Shown piece after piece: positions 32,776-40,299 of a DNA stretch of 64,000 nt. Position 1 is the first letter of the stretch; each line of letters begins with the position of its first letter. The position numbers and the translations under genes were made by a program. The DNA is from Chromobacterium haemolyticum DSM 19808 (GTDB taxonomy: Bacteria > Pseudomonadota > Gammaproteobacteria > Burkholderiales > Chromobacteriaceae): positions 238,418 to 302,417 of the forward strand of contig NZ_JONK01000005.1 of the NCBI RefSeq assembly GCF_000711885.1, written 5' to 3'. The notes beneath the pieces were generated by a model. The model had not been told where the DNA came from. It did no database searches and worked only from the letters and a program-made list of their open reading frames with translations.

Positions 32776-33467
32776 TGCGTTACGCGCTGTATTATGCCCC
32801 GAGGCCGGACAGCGCCTTCTGGCGCGCCGGCAGCGGCTGGCTGGGACAGGATGCGCACAGCGGCCTGCAAGTGTTGCCGCCGCACGCGCCGGGCCTGGAC
32901 GCCGAAGCCTGGGCGGAGCTGACCGCGGTCCCGGCTCGTTACGGCTGGCATGCCACTTTGAAAGCGCCGTTTTCCCTGCGCGCCGGGGTGGACCAAGCGG
33001 CGCTGTTGGCGCGGACAGCCGCTTTGGCGCGCCGTTTCCAGCCCTTTGAGCTGAGTTTGGAAGTGGCCTGGCTGGCGGATTTTTTGGCGCTGCGGCCGAT
33101 GGCGCCGCCGCCGGATCTGGCCGAACTGGCCGCCGCTTGCGTGATTGAGCTGGAAGCGCTGGCTGATCGCGAATCGCCGTGGAAGACGCGCGGCGGCCTG
33201 GACGCGCGTCAAGAACAGCTGCAGCGGCGCTGGGGCTATCCCTATGTGTTCGAACAATACCGCTTTCACCTGACGCTGAGCGGCCGGCTGACGCCGGACA
33301 GCGCGGAGGGGCGGGCGCTGGAGCAGGCGGCGCGCCGGCACTTCGCCGCTTTCGCCCGCGCAAGGGTGGATGGCGTGGCGGTATTCGTCGAAGCGGCGGC
33401 GGGGGAGCCCTTCCGCTACCTGGCGCATTGCGGCTTTGACGGCCAGGCGGCGCGTTATGAAGCCTGA
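32775..33467 (+). CDS. DUF1045 putative 2H-phosphoesterase of phosphonate metabolism
   Basis: A 230-residue protein of the DUF1045 family commonly found in phn clusters. Two H-x-T motifs, WHATLKAPF near 58 and FHLTLSG near 167, mark the 2H phosphodiesterase fold, which acts on cyclic or 2',3'-type phosphodiesters. Since no phnP is present in the window, it is a candidate for opening the 5-phosphoribosyl 1,2-cyclic phosphate made by C-P lyase; this is inference. Its ATG overlaps the phnF stop (TGATG). Confidence 0.8.
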   Translation: MRYALYYAPRPDSAFWRAGSGWLGQDAHSGLQVLPPHAPGLDAEAWAELTAVPARYGWHATLKAPFSLRAGVDQAALLARTAALARRFQPFELSLEVAWLADFLALRPMAPPPDLAELAAACVIELEALADRESPWKTRGGLDARQEQLQRRWGYPYVFEQYRFHLTLSGRLTPDSAEGRALEQAARRHFAAFARARVDGVAVFVEAAAGEPFRYLAHCGFDGQAARYEA

Positions 33468-34026
33468 ACCCGGCGCGCTGTGGTATGTGATTGGCCCATC
33501 CGGCGCCGGCAAGGACAGCCTGCTGGCCTACGCGCGGGCGCGGCTGCCGCCTTCTGGCCGGCTGGTGTTCGCTCACCGCTACATCACACGGCCGGCGGAC
33601 GCCGGCGGCGAGAACCACGTGGCCTTGAGCCTGGAGGAGTTCGAACAGCGCGAGCGCAGCGGCTGTTTCGCCTTGAGCTGGCGGCGGCACGGCCTGGCTT
33701 ACGGCCTGGGGATGGAGGTGGCGCTGTGGCTGGATCAGGGCCTGGACGTGGTGGTTAACGGTTCGCGTTCGGCCTTGCCGCTGGCGGCGCGGCGTTTTCC
33801 CGGCCTGAGGCCGGTATGGATCGTCGCCAGTTCGGAGGCGCTGGCAGCTCGGCTGGCCGGACGCGGCCGCGAGTCCGCCGAACGCGTGGCTCAGCGGCTG
33901 GAAGAGGCCGCCGCGCTGACGCCGCCGCCGGGCGCGGCGGTGTTGCGCAACGATGGCGAACTGGCCGAGGCCGGAGAACGGCTGCTGCGTTTGCTGAGCA
34001 AGGATTTGGACCGGTACTGTCCTTAA
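33457..34026 (+). CDS. phnN: Ribose 1,5-bisphosphate phosphokinase PhnN
   Basis: A 189-residue guanylate-kinase-like P-loop protein that phosphorylates ribose 1,5-bisphosphate to PRPP, the last step of the C-P lyase pathway. The P-loop is GPSGAGKDS, followed by HRYITRPADAGGENHVAL, typical of PhnN. It overlaps the DUF1045 gene by 11 bases and ends the phnF transcript. The product PRPP feeds nucleotide synthesis. Confidence 0.92.
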   Translation: MKPEPGALWYVIGPSGAGKDSLLAYARARLPPSGRLVFAHRYITRPADAGGENHVALSLEEFEQRERSGCFALSWRRHGLAYGLGMEVALWLDQGLDVVVNGSRSALPLAARRFPGLRPVWIVASSEALAARLAGRGRESAERVAQRLEEAAALTPPPGAAVLRNDGELAEAGERLLRLLSKDLDRYCP

Positions 34027-34134
34027 TGTCTGGAAAACCGGGCTGGCGAGGCCGCGGCCGCTTGCTATAACCGGGGCAGCTCGCCGGCAGCGTGGCGGCG
34101 AGCCGCGCGCCGCTTCCGGCTGGCGGGACGCCGG

Positions 34135-34276
34135 AGAACGTGTTTACGATTTCGCGAGCTAAGGCGAGACAAGGCGAAAACCGCTGAGAAAGCGGAATGT
34201 ACAGGTGGTACATGAGCATTTCGAAGTGGTTTTCAACGCTGTATCGCCGACGCGAAGCAGATCGTAAATAGGTTCT
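34135..34276 (-). repeat. Dispersed repeat, reverse copy
   Basis: A 142-base reverse copy from AGAACGTGTTTACG to CGTAAATAGGTTCT with the core AAGGCGAGACAAGGCGAAAA. It is one of two same-orientation copies that bracket the small gene at 34326-34655. Confidence 0.9.
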
Positions 34277-34325
34277 GAGCGGTGCGCATGCAATGGTCGT
34301 CCCGCCATTGGCAGGAGTAATGGAC

Positions 34326-34655
34326 ATGGCTTTGCAATCGAGAAACTGGCATGCCTGGCTGAACGCGATGCCGGGCCACCCCAAGAGTTTGCATGTGGCG
34401 GGCGATGTGGTGGTGGCCAACCCCGGCGTGGAAGCGGTGCTGACCATGCGCGAGCCGCAGGGCATCAACCCGGCCATCCTGATGCTGGATTTGCACCTGG
34501 TGCAGAAGCCCGGCATGTGGCCGCAGGTGCTGGCGGTGGCGAACGCCCGCTACGACCGGGTGTTGCCGCCGGGCGCGCCCAAGTATACGGCGGTGGAAGT
34601 GCTGCACAATAACGAGCGGGTGGCTTATATCGAGCCTATTCCCGAGATAGTGTAG
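34326..34655 (+). CDS. Conserved-looking hypothetical protein, 109 residues
   Basis: A soluble 109-residue protein with good codon use and AGGAG 8 bases before the chosen ATG; in-frame ATGs at 34293 and 34320 are worse placed. It has no signal peptide or membrane segment. The segment AVLTMREPQGINPAILMLDL and the end AVEVLHNNERVAYIEPIPE suggest a compact alpha/beta fold. I recognise no family. The gene stands alone between two direct copies of the dispersed repeat. Confidence 0.75.
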   Translation: MALQSRNWHAWLNAMPGHPKSLHVAGDVVVANPGVEAVLTMREPQGINPAILMLDLHLVQKPGMWPQVLAVANARYDRVLPPGAPKYTAVEVLHNNERVAYIEPIPEIV

Positions 34656-34691
34656 ACAGCGGCGGCGGCCTGGCAGGGCCGCCGCATGCTT

Positions 34692-34832
34692 AGAGCCTGT
34701 TCAAAGTCTCGCGAGCAAGAGCGAGACAAGGCGAAAACGGCTGTGAAAGCGGAATGTGCGCGTGGTGAGCATTTCGAAGCGGTACTCACCGTGGGGCGCA
34801 TCACGAAGCGCGGCAGATCGTAAACAGGCTCT
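34692..34832 (-). repeat. Dispersed repeat, reverse copy
   Basis: A 141-base reverse copy from AGAGCCTGTTCAA to TAAACAGGCTCT. Its terminal base forms part of the TAA stop of the GGDEF gene that begins (3' end) at 34832. Confidence 0.9.
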
Positions 34833-36454
34833 TACAGCGTGATGCTTTCGCAGCCGCTAAGGCCGGATTTCTTGGCCCGGTACATGGCTTGGTCGGCCGC
34901 CTGCAACAGGCTGTCCGGGCTGCTCTCGCCGTTGCCCAGCGCGATGCCGACGGAAATGCCCAGCAGGCGCTGTTCGCCGCCGATGTCGAACGGCGTCTGC
35001 ATCGTCTCTATGCACTTGGTCGCTACGATGCGCGCCACCTCCTCGGCGTCCTCGCCCAGATCGCCGATCAACAGCACGAACTCGTCGCCGCCGATGCGCG
35101 CCAGGGTGTCGGTCTGGCGCACGATGCCGCTCAGGCGCTGCGCCGCCTGCCACAGCACCTTGTCGCCGGCCTTGTGGCCGTAGTTGTCGTTGATCTGCTT
35201 GAAGCCGTCCAGGTCCAGAAACAGCAGGCCCAGCTTGCCTTTCTTGCGCTGGGCGCGGGCCAGCGCCATGTTCAGGCGGTCCGCCAGCAGCGCGCGATTG
35301 GGCAGGCCGGTCAGGGCGTCGTGGTGGGCCATGCGGGCCAACTCCGCCTGGTGTTGGTTCAGTTTGCTCAAGAGCCGGTTGAAGGCGGCCAGCAAATGTC
35401 CCACTTCATCGTTGCGCTTGACCGGCAGCGGCTCCAGCGGCAACTCGCCGCGGGTCATGCGGTCCGCGTGGCTGGCGGCGCGGAACAGCGGGCGGAACAG
35501 CAGGTACAGGCCCGCGCCCGCGGCCAGGGCGAACACCAGAATGGCGAGCGCCGCGTTTTTCAGTAAAAAGGTTTGCACCCGGTCCACGGTGGCGAAGGCC
35601 TCGCTGCTGGGCAGCCGGGCCACCACGAACCAGCCGGTGCTGGGCACGGAGGCGATGGCGGACACTTCCTCGTCCCCTTGGGCGTTGACGGTGATGCCGA
35701 CGCCACGAAAGCCGGCCATCGCCCGGTCGTGCAGGGGGTTGATGCCTGTCGGCGGCGTGGGCTTGAGCACCATGTCAGGCTGGGAGGAGGCGATGAACAT
35801 CTGGTCTTGCGGAGAGATCAGCAAGAAGCCGCTGTTCGGCCCGCCGATGCGTGAGGCCAGCAGCAAGTCCAGAAAGCCCGGCGCGGCCAGCGCGGTGACG
35901 CCGGCCAGCGCGCCTTGCGGCTGTCCGTGGCGCCAGGGCAGGGCCGCGGCCATCGGCAGCACCGGTTTTTTGCTGACGCGGCCGACGATGGGCCGGCCGA
36001 TGGCGGTGCGGTCAAGATTGGGCGGGCTGGACAGCGCGATGCGGATGTAGTCGCGGTCGGAAAAGTTTCGGCCGGCGCGGCCCGGCATCTGCGGGTAGTC
36101 GGCAACGGCGCGGCCATCCGGCGTCACTACGTAGAGGCCTTGCGAGAACGGACATTGGAAGTCGCAATGCAGGCGCAGCCAGGCTTGCAGTTCGGCCGGG
36201 CGTTGCAGCAGATCCAGGGGAAGTTCGGCGGCCAGCCGGCGCAGCAACGCCTGACGCTGCTGAATCTTGAAGTCCACGTCGCGAGCGACATAGCTGGCCA
36301 GCGCCATCTGCTGGTTTTGCACCACCTTGCTCAAGTCTTCGCGCAGAAACTGGCTGACCGCGTAGTAGCGCGCCACCGTGCCGGTGACCACGATGCCCAG
36401 CGCCAGCAGCAGCAAGCGGGTAACGATGCTATCAAGGACGCGGCGCAGGCTCAT
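34832..36454 (-). CDS. Membrane diguanylate cyclase (dCache-HAMP-GGDEF)
   Basis: A 540-residue inner-membrane sensor. Membrane helices lie at about 12-32 and 300-322, enclosing a periplasmic dCache-type ligand domain (FSDRDYIRIAL, VGRVSKKPVLPMA). A HAMP linker follows (to about 375), then a GGDEF domain with intact active site RIGGDEF and intact I-site RQTD. It should make cyclic di-GMP in response to an external ligand. The stop TAA shares a base with a dispersed repeat. It sits inside the phosphonate region, but nothing links it to that pathway. Confidence 0.9.
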   Translation of the reverse strand: MSLRRVLDSIVTRLLLLALGIVVTGTVARYYAVSQFLREDLSKVVQNQQMALASYVARDVDFKIQQRQALLRRLAAELPLDLLQRPAELQAWLRLHCDFQCPFSQGLYVVTPDGRAVADYPQMPGRAGRNFSDRDYIRIALSSPPNLDRTAIGRPIVGRVSKKPVLPMAAALPWRHGQPQGALAGVTALAAPGFLDLLLASRIGGPNSGFLLISPQDQMFIASSQPDMVLKPTPPTGINPLHDRAMAGFRGVGITVNAQGDEEVSAIASVPSTGWFVVARLPSSEAFATVDRVQTFLLKNAALAILVFALAAGAGLYLLFRPLFRAASHADRMTRGELPLEPLPVKRNDEVGHLLAAFNRLLSKLNQHQAELARMAHHDALTGLPNRALLADRLNMALARAQRKKGKLGLLFLDLDGFKQINDNYGHKAGDKVLWQAAQRLSGIVRQTDTLARIGGDEFVLLIGDLGEDAEEVARIVATKCIETMQTPFDIGGEQRLLGISVGIALGNGESSPDSLLQAADQAMYRAKKSGLSGCESITL

Positions 36455-36531
36455 GGCGGCAAACAGAGTTGTCTTCCAGATAGTTTAGTCAAGGTTTTGT
36501 GCCTTGTATGCCCAAGGCCCGGCGGGACGGC

Positions 36532-37176
36532 TCAGCGCGGCAGCAGCCCGGCGCAGCACAGCGCCACCGCGGCGTGGATGCGTTCGCCGGGATCGTGGTC
36601 CGGCAGCGGCGGGATCAGGCCCAAGGCCATTTGGCGCAGCGGCTCGGCTATCGTCATCGCCAGCAGCAGTTCGGCGGTTTGCGCCGGTTGCGGGCAGTGG
36701 ATCAGGCCTTGTTCCGCCTGGCGTTCCAACCAGCCGGCCAAGAGCGCGGCGCAGCGTTGCACGCCGTGTTCCGCGTATTGCGCCAGCGCCTGTTCGCGGC
36801 CGGGAAAGTCCCCTATCAGCAGGCGGAACAGCCCCACCGCCTCACGCGTCAGCACCTTGGCCGCCACTGTGTTCAGCAAGGCCTCCAGCGCCTGGGGCAG
36901 GTGGGCGGAGGCCGTCAGCGGCTCGCTCATCGGCGCGACGAAGGCGTCGGTCCAGCCGTGAATGACCGCGCCCAGCAATTGCTCGCTGTTGTCGGCGAAG
37001 CGGTACACCGTTTTCTTGGCCACGCCCGCCCGCTGCGCCACCGCCGCCATGGTGGCGGCCTGATAACCCTGGCTCAGCAAGAGTTCGGTGGCGGCGTCCA
37101 GCACCTGTTGACGCAACTCCCGTTCCGGCATGGCGGGGCGGCCGCGTGCGCGCGGCTCTTGATCCTGGCTTGACAT
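36532..37176 (-). CDS. TetR/AcrR-family transcriptional repressor
   Basis: A 214-residue TetR-family regulator. The N-terminal helix-turn-helix lies at about 20-65 (LDAATELLLSQGYQAATMAA, QRAGVAKKTVYRFADNSEQL). The C-terminal half is the variable ligand domain. It is divergent from the PhlG-like hydrolase gene, and a perfect palindrome at 37198-37218 lies just upstream of its start, so it probably represses itself and the hydrolase until a small aromatic or related ligand binds. Confidence 0.88.
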   Translation of the reverse strand: MSSQDQEPRARGRPAMPERELRQQVLDAATELLLSQGYQAATMAAVAQRAGVAKKTVYRFADNSEQLLGAVIHGWTDAFVAPMSEPLTASAHLPQALEALLNTVAAKVLTREAVGLFRLLIGDFPGREQALAQYAEHGVQRCAALLAGWLERQAEQGLIHCPQPAQTAELLLAMTIAEPLRQMALGLIPPLPDHDPGERIHAAVALCCAGLLPR

Positions 37177-37197
37177 CTGGATATGGCTTCCTCATTA

Positions 37198-37218
37198 TGG
37201 AAACGTGATGCGTTTCCA
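37198..37218. promoter_or_regulatory. TetR-type operator
   Basis: TGGAAACG-TGATG-CGTTTCCA is a perfect inverted repeat with 8-base arms and a 5-base spacer, 22 bases from the tetR start and 55 bases from the hydrolase start. Size and place suit a TetR dimer site. Confidence 0.8.
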
Positions 37219-37273
37219 AATTAATGGAAGCCGCGCATCCCGCCCTGTCATTCTTCACGCCAAGGAGTGTACT

Positions 37274-37954
37274 GTGAATTCTCTCTATGAAACATCTTAC
37301 GACGAGCTGTTGCAGCCCGGCCCGCTCATGCTGGAAACCGGCGTGCGCCGCCTGGACGATGGCCGGCTGCTGGTGGCCGCGCGAACCGAGTTGCCCGGCT
37401 GCGCAGGCCGCATGTTCGATTGGTGGTTTACTTTCTTTGATTCCACCCAGCACATCCGCTGGTGGCATCCGCACGACCATGTGGAACTGCGGAGTTGGGA
37501 TGGACGCCGCTCCACCGGCCGCGGCTATGTGGGCGCCACCGTGCGCGCGGTGGAGGCGTTGGGCGAGGTCCCGCCGGTGCCGGCGGTGTTGAAATTTCAC
37601 CCGCCGGAAACCTTCTTCGGGGCCGGCCGGCTCAGCGCAGCGCTGGCGCGCGGCGACGTCTCGGCCGCGGTGTGCGCGCGCATTGCCTTTGGAGAGGAGC
37701 CTCGCCTCAGCGCCGACGGCGACCCGCTGGACGGCGAGATGGTGCACCTGACGCGGGACACCGCCCATGGCGCGGTGCTGCGCAGCCGCTTTCTGCTGGG
37801 CGCGGCCGACGGCGTCGGCGAACCGGTGCCGGAACGCCTGGGCCTGGAATTGATGCGCCACTGCTACAACGAGTTCAGCTGCCTGGCGCGGCTATTGCCC
37901 TCGCTGTATTACGGTGAGCACGCCAACGGCGAGAAAGGGCCGCTGGCCTGGTAG
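37274..37954 (+). CDS. PhlG-like (DAPG hydrolase domain) C-C hydrolase
   Basis: A 226-residue protein similar to the DAPG hydrolase family (PhlG, a zinc enzyme that splits an acetyl group off 2,4-diacetylphloroglucinol). Family features are FDWWFTFFDSTQHIRWWHPH, the HPHDH cluster, KFHPPETFFGAG, and the C-terminal HCYNEF, where His-x3-Glu would bind zinc. It is shorter than PhlG (about 290). The GTG start is preceded by AAGGAG; the longer open frame would begin inside the operator. The substrate is unknown, possibly a phloroglucinol- or acylphenol-type compound made by competitors. Confidence 0.7.
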   Translation: MNSLYETSYDELLQPGPLMLETGVRRLDDGRLLVAARTELPGCAGRMFDWWFTFFDSTQHIRWWHPHDHVELRSWDGRRSTGRGYVGATVRAVEALGEVPPVPAVLKFHPPETFFGAGRLSAALARGDVSAAVCARIAFGEEPRLSADGDPLDGEMVHLTRDTAHGAVLRSRFLLGAADGVGEPVPERLGLELMRHCYNEFSCLARLLPSLYYGEHANGEKGPLAW

Positions 37955-38074
37955 GCCGCTCTCCGGCGGGAAGACATCCAGCCGCGCAAGACAAGCTTCA
38001 CCCGGCCGTCACCGCGCTGTCATCGGCGCGTCGTAAGGTGGCGGCTGATTGAAGGACGGCGCATGGGCCATGAG

Positions 38075-38084
38075 GTCTATACGT
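38075..38084 (+). promoter_or_regulatory. Putative PhnF operator of the phosphonate importer
   Basis: GTCTATACGT, part of the longer GGTCTATACGTCTAAACC, lies 24 bases upstream of the phnS start codon. The same 10-mer is in the phnG-phnF gap at 31926-31935 (opposite strand), suggesting control of both units by the one PhnF protein. Confidence 0.55.
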
Positions 38085-38107
38085 CTAAACCCATTGGAGC
38101 GATGTCG

Positions 38108-39130
38108 ATGAAACAGCTGATTGCCTTGGCCGCCGGCCTGGCCCTGTCCGGCCTGACGGCCCCTCTGGCGCAGGCCGCCACCACCCTGACCGTGTACACC
38201 GCGCTGGAGGCGGATCAGGTCAAGGAGTACAAGGAGGCTTTCGAAAAGGCCAACCCGGACATCGAAATCCGCTTCGTGCGCGAATCCACCGGCATCATCA
38301 CCGCCAAACTGCTGTCCGAGAAAAACAATCCCCAAGCCGACGCGGTATGGGGCCTGGCCGCCACCAGCCTGATGGTTCTGGACCAGCAGGGCATGCTGCA
38401 GCCTTACGCGCCCAAGGGCGTGGACAAGCTGAGCCCGCAATTCGTCGACAAGGCCAAGCCGCCCAAATGGACCGGCATGAATGTGTGGGCCGCCACCATC
38501 TGTTTCAACACCGTGGAAGCGGCCAAGAAAAACCTGCCCAAACCCGAGAGCTGGGCCGACCTCGCCAAGCCGGTTTACAAGGGCCAGATCGTGATGCCGC
38601 ACCCGGCGTCCTCCGGCACCGGCTATCTGGACGTGTCCGCCTGGTTGCAGATGATGGGCGAAAAAAAGGGCTGGGATTATATGGACAAGCTGCACGTCAA
38701 TATGGCGCAGTACGTCCACTCCGGCTCCAAACCGTGCAAGATGGCCGCCGCCGGCGAGTATCCGATAGGCATCTCCTTCGAATACCGAGGCGCCCAGCTG
38801 AAAGAGAAGGGCGCGCCCATCGACCTGATTTACCCGAAGGAAGGCCTGGGTTGGGATCTGGAGGCCACCGCCATCATCAAGGGCAGCAAGAAGCTGGCCG
38901 CCGCGCAGAAGCTGGCGGACTTCTCGGTCAGCCTGCCGGCGATGCGTTTGTATGAAAAGAACTATGCGGTGCTGGCCATGCCCGGCGTGGCCAAACCCAA
39001 CCCCTTCATCCCCGCCGACCACGCCCAGCGCCTGAGCAAGAACAACTTCGCCTGGGCCGCCAAACAGCGCGAGGCCATCCTGCGCGAATGGTCGCGCCGC
39101 TATGAAAGCAAGGCCGAGCCCAAGAGCTGA
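38108..39130 (+). CDS. phnS: 2-aminoethylphosphonate ABC transporter substrate-binding protein
   Basis: A 340-residue periplasmic binding protein of the iron(III)/AEP-type family (extracellular solute-binding family 1). A signal peptide MKQLIALAAGLALSG...AQA is followed by TTLTVYTALEADQVKEYKEA. The sequence matches the putative 2-aminoethylphosphonate binding proteins that travel with PhnT and a fused permease. The start at 38108 has GGAG 8 bases upstream; the in-frame ATG at 38102 is too close to it. Confidence 0.88.
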   Translation: MKQLIALAAGLALSGLTAPLAQAATTLTVYTALEADQVKEYKEAFEKANPDIEIRFVRESTGIITAKLLSEKNNPQADAVWGLAATSLMVLDQQGMLQPYAPKGVDKLSPQFVDKAKPPKWTGMNVWAATICFNTVEAAKKNLPKPESWADLAKPVYKGQIVMPHPASSGTGYLDVSAWLQMMGEKKGWDYMDKLHVNMAQYVHSGSKPCKMAAAGEYPIGISFEYRGAQLKEKGAPIDLIYPKEGLGWDLEATAIIKGSKKLAAAQKLADFSVSLPAMRLYEKNYAVLAMPGVAKPNPFIPADHAQRLSKNNFAWAAKQREAILREWSRRYESKAEPKS

Positions 39131-39198
39131 GCCGGTTCCCGCCATTACGCCGCCCGCCGGGCGGCGTCGTTTCATTTCAAGACACCCTGGAGTTGCGC

Positions 39199-40299
39199 AT
39201 GAAACCGGCCGATAGTTTGGACGGCTTGTCCGAACACCTGTCCGTCCGCGGCCTCAGCCGCCGTTTTGGCGGCTTCACCGCCTTGGACGAGGTGTCCTTG
39301 TCCATCCGCAAGGGTGAATTTGTCTGCCTGCTGGGCCCGTCCGGCTGCGGCAAGACCACCTTGTTGCGCCTGATCGCCGGGCTGGACCAGCCGGACGCCG
39401 GCAGCGTCCATTTGCTGGAGCGCGACATCACTCGCGAACCGCCGGCCCGCCGCGACTACGGCATCGTGTTCCAGAGCTACGCCTTGTTCCCCAATCTCAA
39501 TGTCGCGGACAACATCGCTTACGGCCTCAAGCCGCGCGGCGGCGGCGCGCGCCACGCCCGCCGCGTGCGGGAGCTGCTCGACCTGGTGGGCTTGCCCGGC
39601 GCCGAGGAAAAATACCCCGCCCAGCTGTCCGGCGGCCAGCAGCAACGCGTGGCGCTGGCGCGCGCGCTGGCCACCTCGCCCGGCCTGCTGCTGCTGGACG
39701 AGCCGCTGTCCGCGCTGGACGCGCGGGTGCGCGACAAGCTGCGCGACGAACTCAAGGGCCTGCAAAAACGCTTGGGCGTCACCACGCTGATGGTGACCCA
39801 CGACCAGGCCGAGGCGCTGGCCATCGCGGACCGGGTGGTGGTGATGAACGCAGGCGGCATCGAGCAGATCGGCACGCCGGCCGAGATCTACCGCCGTCCC
39901 GCCAGCCGCTTCGTCGCGGAATTCGTCGGCGCCGCCAACTGGCTGCCGGCGCGGCGGCTGGACGGCCACGAGGCCGCCGTCGGCAACTGCCTGCTGCGCT
40001 TGGACGCGCCCTTGCCGCAGAGCGAGGCGCTGACCCTGTTCCTGCGGCCGGAAGACATCATCGTCAAGGCTCGCTGGGACGGCGCGCCCAACACCTTGCT
40101 GGCGCGGGTGGCCGACATCAGCTTCGGCGGCGCGATGACCCGGCTGCGGCTGCAGCCGGAAGCCATGCCCGGCCTGGCGTTGCAAGCGGAAATCTGTCCG
40201 TCCATGCTGCAGCGCCAGCCGCTGACGCCGGGCGAGGTGGTGCCGGTGGAGTTGCCGGCCGCGCTGCTGCGCGCCTATGCCGGGGAGGGCGCATGCTGA
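39199..40299 (+). CDS. phnT: 2-aminoethylphosphonate ABC transporter ATP-binding protein
   Basis: A 366-residue ABC ATPase with Walker A GPSGCGKTT, signature LSGGQQQRVALARA and Walker B LLLLDEPLSALD, plus a C-terminal TOBE domain. It energises uptake of the ligand delivered by the binding protein encoded upstream. ATG at 39199 has GGAG 6 bases ahead. It overlaps the permease gene by seven bases. Confidence 0.9.
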   Translation: MKPADSLDGLSEHLSVRGLSRRFGGFTALDEVSLSIRKGEFVCLLGPSGCGKTTLLRLIAGLDQPDAGSVHLLERDITREPPARRDYGIVFQSYALFPNLNVADNIAYGLKPRGGGARHARRVRELLDLVGLPGAEEKYPAQLSGGQQQRVALARALATSPGLLLLDEPLSALDARVRDKLRDELKGLQKRLGVTTLMVTHDQAEALAIADRVVVMNAGGIEQIGTPAEIYRRPASRFVAEFVGAANWLPARRLDGHEAAVGNCLLRLDAPLPQSEALTLFLRPEDIIVKARWDGAPNTLLARVADISFGGAMTRLRLQPEAMPGLALQAEICPSMLQRQPLTPGEVVPVELPAALLRAYAGEGAC

